Assembly (NCBI GenBank): GCA_004524515.1
Contig: SDNV01000064.1
Location: 1-15,748, forward strand
Reading direction: 5' to 3'
DNA: 15,748 nucleotides
DNA from: Promethearchaeota archaeon
GTDB lineage: Archaea > Asgardarchaeota > Lokiarchaeia > Sigynarchaeales > SOKP01
Under the pieces are notes generated by a model that made no database searches, was not told where the DNA came from, and worked only from the letters and a program-made list of their open reading frames with translations. Shown one piece after another: positions 13,192-15,748 of this stretch; positions within the stretch are counted from its first letter, which is position 1; every line of letters begins with the position of its first letter. The translations under genes were made by a program, and so were the position numbers.

Positions 13192-14034
13192 ATGAAGTAT
13201 AAAGAATTAGGAAAAACAGGTGAAAAATTACCTGTTATCGGACAAGGTACTCATGGGATTGTACCTAATAAATCAAAGGCGTTTTACCAAAATTGGAAAA
13301 ATGCACTGAGATTAGGAATTGAACTGGGAATGACTCATATCGACACTGCTGAAAAATATGGGGACGGTTATTCTGAACGATTGGTTGGAGATATAATAAA
13401 GGAGTATAACCGAGACGAGTTATTCATTACAACAAAAATACTTCCAAGCCATAAAACAGAAGAAAAGTTGATAAAAGCTACTAATTTGAGTTTAAAACGA
13501 TTAGGATTAAAAAATATTGATTTACTCTTAATTCATTGGCTGGAACCTTATAATTCTATTAAAACTATTGTTAATACTTTGGAAAAGTTAATAGACTTAG
13601 AAAAAACCCGATATATAGGGGTAAGTAATTTTTCCTTAGAAGAGTTCCAGCAAGCTAGGAGGGAATTAAAGAAATATGATTTAGTAACGAATCAAATTAA
13701 AATCAATGTTAATGATAACATTCATATCCAAGAATGTTTACCATATTACCAAGACATAGGAGTGACACTTACAGCATATAGTCCTTTCGATGGTGATGGT
13801 TTAAGAAGTATCCCGAAACTCTTAAAAGAGAAGTTAGAAAATCTGGCAGTAGAGTACAATTCTACTTTACACCAAATAGCTTTAGCTTGGATAATTAATC
13901 ATGAAAACATAATTACAATTCCTAAAGCATCCAATCCAGAACATATCTATGAAAATGCAAAGGCTGCTGAGATCAACCTTAACCTTGAGGAATTAAAGCA
14001 ATTTTATCTTCAAGCAATTAATGGCTTTCATTAA
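13192..14034 (+). CDS. Aldo/keto reductase
   Basis: This 280-residue cytoplasmic NAD(P)H-dependent oxidoreductase reduces aldehydes or ketones, or oxidises the matching alcohols. The full catalytic tetrad is visible (numbered from this ATG): Asp51 and Tyr56 in HIDTAEKYGDG, Lys82 in FITTKIL, and His115 in LLLIHWLEP. The family start LGKTGEKLPVIGQGTHGI, the barrel segment IGVSNFSLEEF and the cofactor-phosphate loop IPKASNPEHIYEN are also present. Length is normal. I place the start at ATG 13192 because the in-frame GTG at 13183 is part of GTGTGATT, a likely ribosome-binding site. It is divergent from the hydrolase gene. A paired role with that hydrolase, for instance ester cleavage followed by carbonyl reduction, is speculative. 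Substrate unknown. Confidence 0.94.
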   Translation: MKYKELGKTGEKLPVIGQGTHGIVPNKSKAFYQNWKNALRLGIELGMTHIDTAEKYGDGYSERLVGDIIKEYNRDELFITTKILPSHKTEEKLIKATNLSLKRLGLKNIDLLLIHWLEPYNSIKTIVNTLEKLIDLEKTRYIGVSNFSLEEFQQARRELKKYDLVTNQIKINVNDNIHIQECLPYYQDIGVTLTAYSPFDGDGLRSIPKLLKEKLENLAVEYNSTLHQIALAWIINHENIITIPKASNPEHIYENAKAAEINLNLEELKQFYLQAINGFH

Positions 14035-14045
14035 AGATTAGTTAT

Positions 14046-14065
14046 CAAACCTATTGAAAGGTTTG
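14046..14065 (+). terminator. Short hairpin after the aldo/keto reductase gene
   Basis: Arms CAAACC (14046-14051) and GGTTTG (14060-14065) pair perfectly around an eight-base loop, eleven bases after the stop. An alternative outer pairing TATCAA (14043-14048) with TTGATA (14069-14074) overlaps it. No long T-run follows, so a terminator role is tentative; it could instead stabilise the mRNA 3' end. Confidence 0.35.
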
Positions 14066-14106
14066 GTATTGATATCTTATAGATAAAAAGAAATTTTATC
14101 AGTTAC

Positions 14107-14365
14107 TTACAAAAAATATCTTAGAACAACTTAATTCTATTATTCTATTATGTGAACACTTATTAGTCCAATTGAAATAATGAGATTTGAGAGGTGAGTA
14201 TACTTGAGAAAATATAAAAAAAAAAGAAAAAATATTATTTTAGGATATAAAGATGCTTATTTAAATGATCTTATAGATCCTGAAGATGTTAAGAAGTTTC
14301 TTGAAAATCCCGAATTGAAAGAGAAACTTGATATTTGTTTGAATGAAATTCGAAGTAGCAAATAG
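14107..14365 (+). repeat. Direct repeat copy B (leader plus full small gene)
   Basis: This is the second copy of the leader-plus-small-gene unit also found at 11370. The shared leader blocks (AAAATATCTTA, AATTCTATTATT, TATTA, GTGAA, GAGGTGA) keep order and spacing, and two codons before both start codons there is a TGA overlapping the ribosome-binding site. This copy keeps the longer reading frame. Confidence 0.8.
14204..14365 (+). CDS. Small basic protein, full-length paralogue (53 residues)
   Basis: A TTG-initiated gene encodes 53 residues: a strongly basic start (MRKYKKKRK), a conserved core NIILGYKDAYLNDLIDPEDV shared with the 33-residue paralogue at 11470, and an amphipathic, probably helical C-terminal half (KKFLENPELKEKLDICLNEIR) with one Cys. 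GAGAGGTGAGTATAC before the TTG gives a strong ribosome-binding site, so the unusual start is credible; there is no ATG alternative in frame. The basic tail plus predicted helix could suit binding of nucleic acid or a larger protein, but I know no family for it. It follows the aldo/keto reductase gene after about 170 bases with its own leader. Confidence 0.68.
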   Translation: MRKYKKKRKNIILGYKDAYLNDLIDPEDVKKFLENPELKEKLDICLNEIRSSK

Positions 14366-14591
14366 TTTTAGACGCTTTCAATATTTACAGGATTTTTTTT
14401 CAATGAAGGCATGCGTGCTAATCGATCGAGAGGGTATGTACTGGTTTATGAATTTATCGGGATATCATAAAAATTATCATTTATAGGTTAACTTGCATAA
14501 CTCAAATTTAAACAATCGATATTAAAATTCTAGATGCAAAAACAAGAATTAATAAAAAAACAAAAAAAGGTTATATAAGCCTAAATTAAAG
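14366..14591. other. Intergenic region before rubredoxin 3' end
   Basis: I see no supported gene here. An ATG-initiated 27-codon frame at 14402-14485 lacks a ribosome-binding site. T-rich stretches near 14392-14400 could end transcripts of the small gene. Confidence 0.35.
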
Positions 14592-14732
14592 TCAATCTGA
14601 GATTTTTTCAAACTGATCTTTGGGTGCTCCGCACACTGGACATAAGTAATCATCGGGTTGATCTTCAAATTTAACGCCTTGTTCTTCCTCGTCATAAATC
14701 CATCCACAAACCAAACATTCCCATTTAGCCAT
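14592..14732 (-). CDS. Rubredoxin
   Basis: A 46-residue rubredoxin, a one-iron electron carrier in the cytoplasm. The four iron ligands are in the two classic knuckles: CLVCGW at 6-11 and CPVCGAPK at 31-38. Residues between them ([19 protein letters not shown]) fit the acidic rubredoxin fold. Position 11 is Trp where Tyr is usual, and the chain is a little shorter than the common 52-54 residues. The ATG is preceded by a weak AGGGG element. It lies 43 bases after the ferritin-like gene on the same strand, so the two are probably one transcript. In anaerobes such pairs often serve detoxification of oxygen or peroxide, with rubredoxin supplying electrons. Confidence 0.94.
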   Translation of the reverse strand: MAKWECLVCGWIYDEEEQGVKFEDQPDDYLCPVCGAPKDQFEKISD

Positions 14733-14775
14733 GAATAACCCCTATATCACATTTTTTGCGAGAATATACTTCAAT

Positions 14776-15072
14776 TTACTCTCCAATTAGTTCTTGAACT
14801 TCCTTTTTTCCGTCTTCCAGCTCTTCTTGCTGCTGTTTGTCTAGTTTAAGCAAAAGATATTGAAATTCGCCTACATGTTCTTTTTCTTCTTTAGCTACGT
14901 CTAAAAGGACCATCTTTAAATGTTTATTTTCTGTCATATTTGCCATTTGCTCGTATAGGTTAATGGCATCTAATTCGGCTAGAATTCCGAACCGTAAGAT
15001 TTGTTTATCGAGGTCTTCTTTTTTAACTTTTTCTAACATTATTGGTACTTTTGCCAATGTCATATTTTTCAT
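14776..15072 (-). CDS. Encapsulin-cargo-type ferritin-like protein
   Basis: A 98-residue protein with a two-helix half-ferritin layout, expected to form a di-iron site at a dimer interface and to oxidise and handle iron. Helix one carries FGILAELDAINLYEQMA (28-44) with Glu33 and Tyr40; helix two carries LLDVAKEEKEHVGEF (56-70) with Glu63 and His66. Glu33, Glu63 and His66 match in spacing the metal ligands of encapsulated ferritins (Glu32, Glu62, His65 in Rhodospirillum rubrum EncFtn). From memory, the AELDAINLYEQMA and HVGEF blocks also closely resemble the N-terminal domain of the Pyrococcus furiosus encapsulin. Here the chain stops where that fusion continues into the shell. The start may instead be Met4. 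Probably in an operon with rubredoxin. No encapsulin gene is in the window. Confidence 0.88.
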   Translation of the reverse strand: MKNMTLAKVPIMLEKVKKEDLDKQILRFGILAELDAINLYEQMANMTENKHLKMVLLDVAKEEKEHVGEFQYLLLKLDKQQQEELEDGKKEVQELIGE

Positions 15073-15317
15073 CTCGTTTTATTATTAAGTTATATCAATA
15101 ACTAATATGATTATCTCTATAATAAAATCTAGTCTTTTAACTCATTAATTACAAATCTATAATTTATATAATTTTAAGGAAATTGAGTTAAAAACCAATA
15201 AGGATTATAAAGGATTCTTATCAGAATTATTAGCTATAGTAATATTAAATATGATTTACTAAATCTTAGTAGTGTTTAAACCGAAGTAATATTAAAATAG
15301 CAAAAGAGTTGATACAA
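15073..15317. promoter_or_regulatory. Divergent promoter region of ferritin and PAC2 genes
   Basis: This AT-rich spacer separates the minus-strand ferritin gene from the plus-strand PAC2 gene. CCGAAGTAATATTAAAA at 15281-15297 looks like a purine-containing BRE followed by a TATA box, placed so that transcription would start close to the PAC2 ATG. No other structure is evident. Confidence 0.4.
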
Positions 15318-15748
15318 ATGGAAATTGAAGATCAAGTAATAATTGAAAATGAAGATATTGAAATTCAAGAAAATTCTACCATTCTTTTTGGTCTTGCTGG
15401 TGTTGGGCTTATCGGACCTATCATTGCAAATACCATAATAGAACAGGTATCAGATATGGAACAACTAGGATTTATAACTAGTGAAGATTTACCCCCAATT
15501 GCGGTTTTTTATGATGGTGTACTACGCCACCCATTCCGACTCTTTTACAGTCAGAAACACAATATAATTGTAGGAATTTGCGAAGTTCCATTTCAATCCT
15601 CCTCAGCTTATAACGGTTTAAGTAAGGCATTATGTAAATGGGCTCTGTCGGAAAAGGTTCGCGCAAAAGAGATCGTAATTTTTCAAGGTATCCCCAAAAA
15701 AGGTGAAATCGATGAATTTCCGGTATATTATGCAGCTGAGTATGAAAA
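15318..15748 (+). CDS. PAC2-family protein, N-terminal part
   Basis: An ATG-initiated frame runs open to the right edge (143 codons visible). It opens with an acidic leader (about 1-18) and then FGLAGVGLIGPIIANTIIEQ (24-43), the glycine-rich first strand-loop-helix of the PAC2 (proteasome assembly chaperone 2) fold. It is followed by LGFITSEDLPPIAVFYDG, where SEDLPP is a common PAC2 element, then HNIIVGICEVPF and EIVIFQGIP. PAC2-domain proteins are common in archaea and are thought to aid proteasome assembly, though most archaeal members lack experimental assignment. The C-terminal part and any fused domain are out of view. No strong ribosome-binding site is seen; a TATA-like box fits a leaderless start. 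Confidence 0.9.
   Translation, partial: MEIEDQVIIENEDIEIQENSTILFGLAGVGLIGPIIANTIIEQVSDMEQLGFITSEDLPPIAVFYDGVLRHPFRLFYSQKHNIIVGICEVPFQSSSAYNGLSKALCKWALSEKVRAKEIVIFQGIPKKGEIDEFPVYYAAEYE

Noticed and set aside
11370..14365. The paired repeats as ends of an insertion sequence or composite transposon
   Set aside because: No transposase, terminal inverted repeats or target duplications are visible, and the repeats contain a translated small gene and are too diverged for a recent element.
14402..14485. A 27-codon ORF (MKACVLIDREGMYWF...)
   Set aside because: It has no ribosome-binding site or TATA box at useful spacing, and there is no recognisable pattern.
15478..15666. A 62-codon minus-strand ORF
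   Set aside because: It is the antisense shadow of the PAC2 gene, whose own frame encodes clear family motifs.
1..15748. CRISPR arrays, rRNA and tRNA genes
   Set aside because: No regularly spaced repeats, no tRNA-like cloverleaf with the conserved T-arm, and no rRNA-like GC-rich conserved blocks were seen by eye on either strand.

Overview
The window is AT-rich archaeal DNA. Evidence for an archaeon is a PAC2-family gene, TATA boxes placed about 20-30 nt before start codons with no leader, ribosome-binding sites of the GAGGTGAT type, T-tract terminators, a TreT-type trehalose synthase, a PGF-CTERM-like anchor on a sugar-binding protein, and a ferritin-like protein that resembles the encapsulin cargo domain of Pyrococcus furiosus. 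An Asgard (Lokiarchaeota-like) origin is plausible from the base composition and gene mix. No eukaryotic-signature gene is present, so this remains an inference. I see no rRNA, tRNA, CRISPR array or transposase.

Layout. Bases 1-2252 hold the 3' end of a CopB-type heavy-metal P-type ATPase (+), an eight-cysteine small protein (-), a two-cluster ferredoxin that lacks one cluster cysteine (-), a six-helix membrane protein (+) and a probable 43-residue one-helix microprotein (+). Bases 2305-8573 form the main functional unit, a sugar-uptake locus. A TreT-like glycosyltransferase (-) is divergent from an operon encoding a membrane-anchored sugar-binding protein, one very long permease in which MalF-like and MalG-like halves are fused, and a MalK-like ATPase. 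The divergent promoter region has a compact nested palindrome that looks like an operator. A T-tract between the binding protein and the permease may reduce downstream transcription.

Bases 8631-11170 hold a four-helix membrane protein (+), ThiD (-) and a membrane-anchored PQQ-type sugar dehydrogenase (-). Bases 11370-14365 are bracketed by two direct, diverged copies of a small gene with its upstream region. The first copy is truncated to 33 residues and the second has 53. Between them lie a DUF1059-like mini zinc protein (-), an alpha/beta hydrolase (-) and an aldo/keto reductase (+). Bases 14592-15072 encode an encapsulin-cargo-like ferritin followed by rubredoxin (-). The window ends inside a PAC2-domain gene (+).

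How the genes fit together. The binding protein, fused permease and ATPase should import a disaccharide such as trehalose or maltose. TreT can interconvert trehalose with glucose plus NDP-glucose, so uptake and metabolism are encoded side by side as in Thermococcales. The outward-facing sugar dehydrogenase may also act on extracellular sugars. The ferritin-rubredoxin pair, ferredoxin and metal pump suggest iron, oxygen and copper handling in an anaerobe. Several genes have a GTG that lies inside the ribosome-binding site rather than being the start; the preferred ATG starts are used here.
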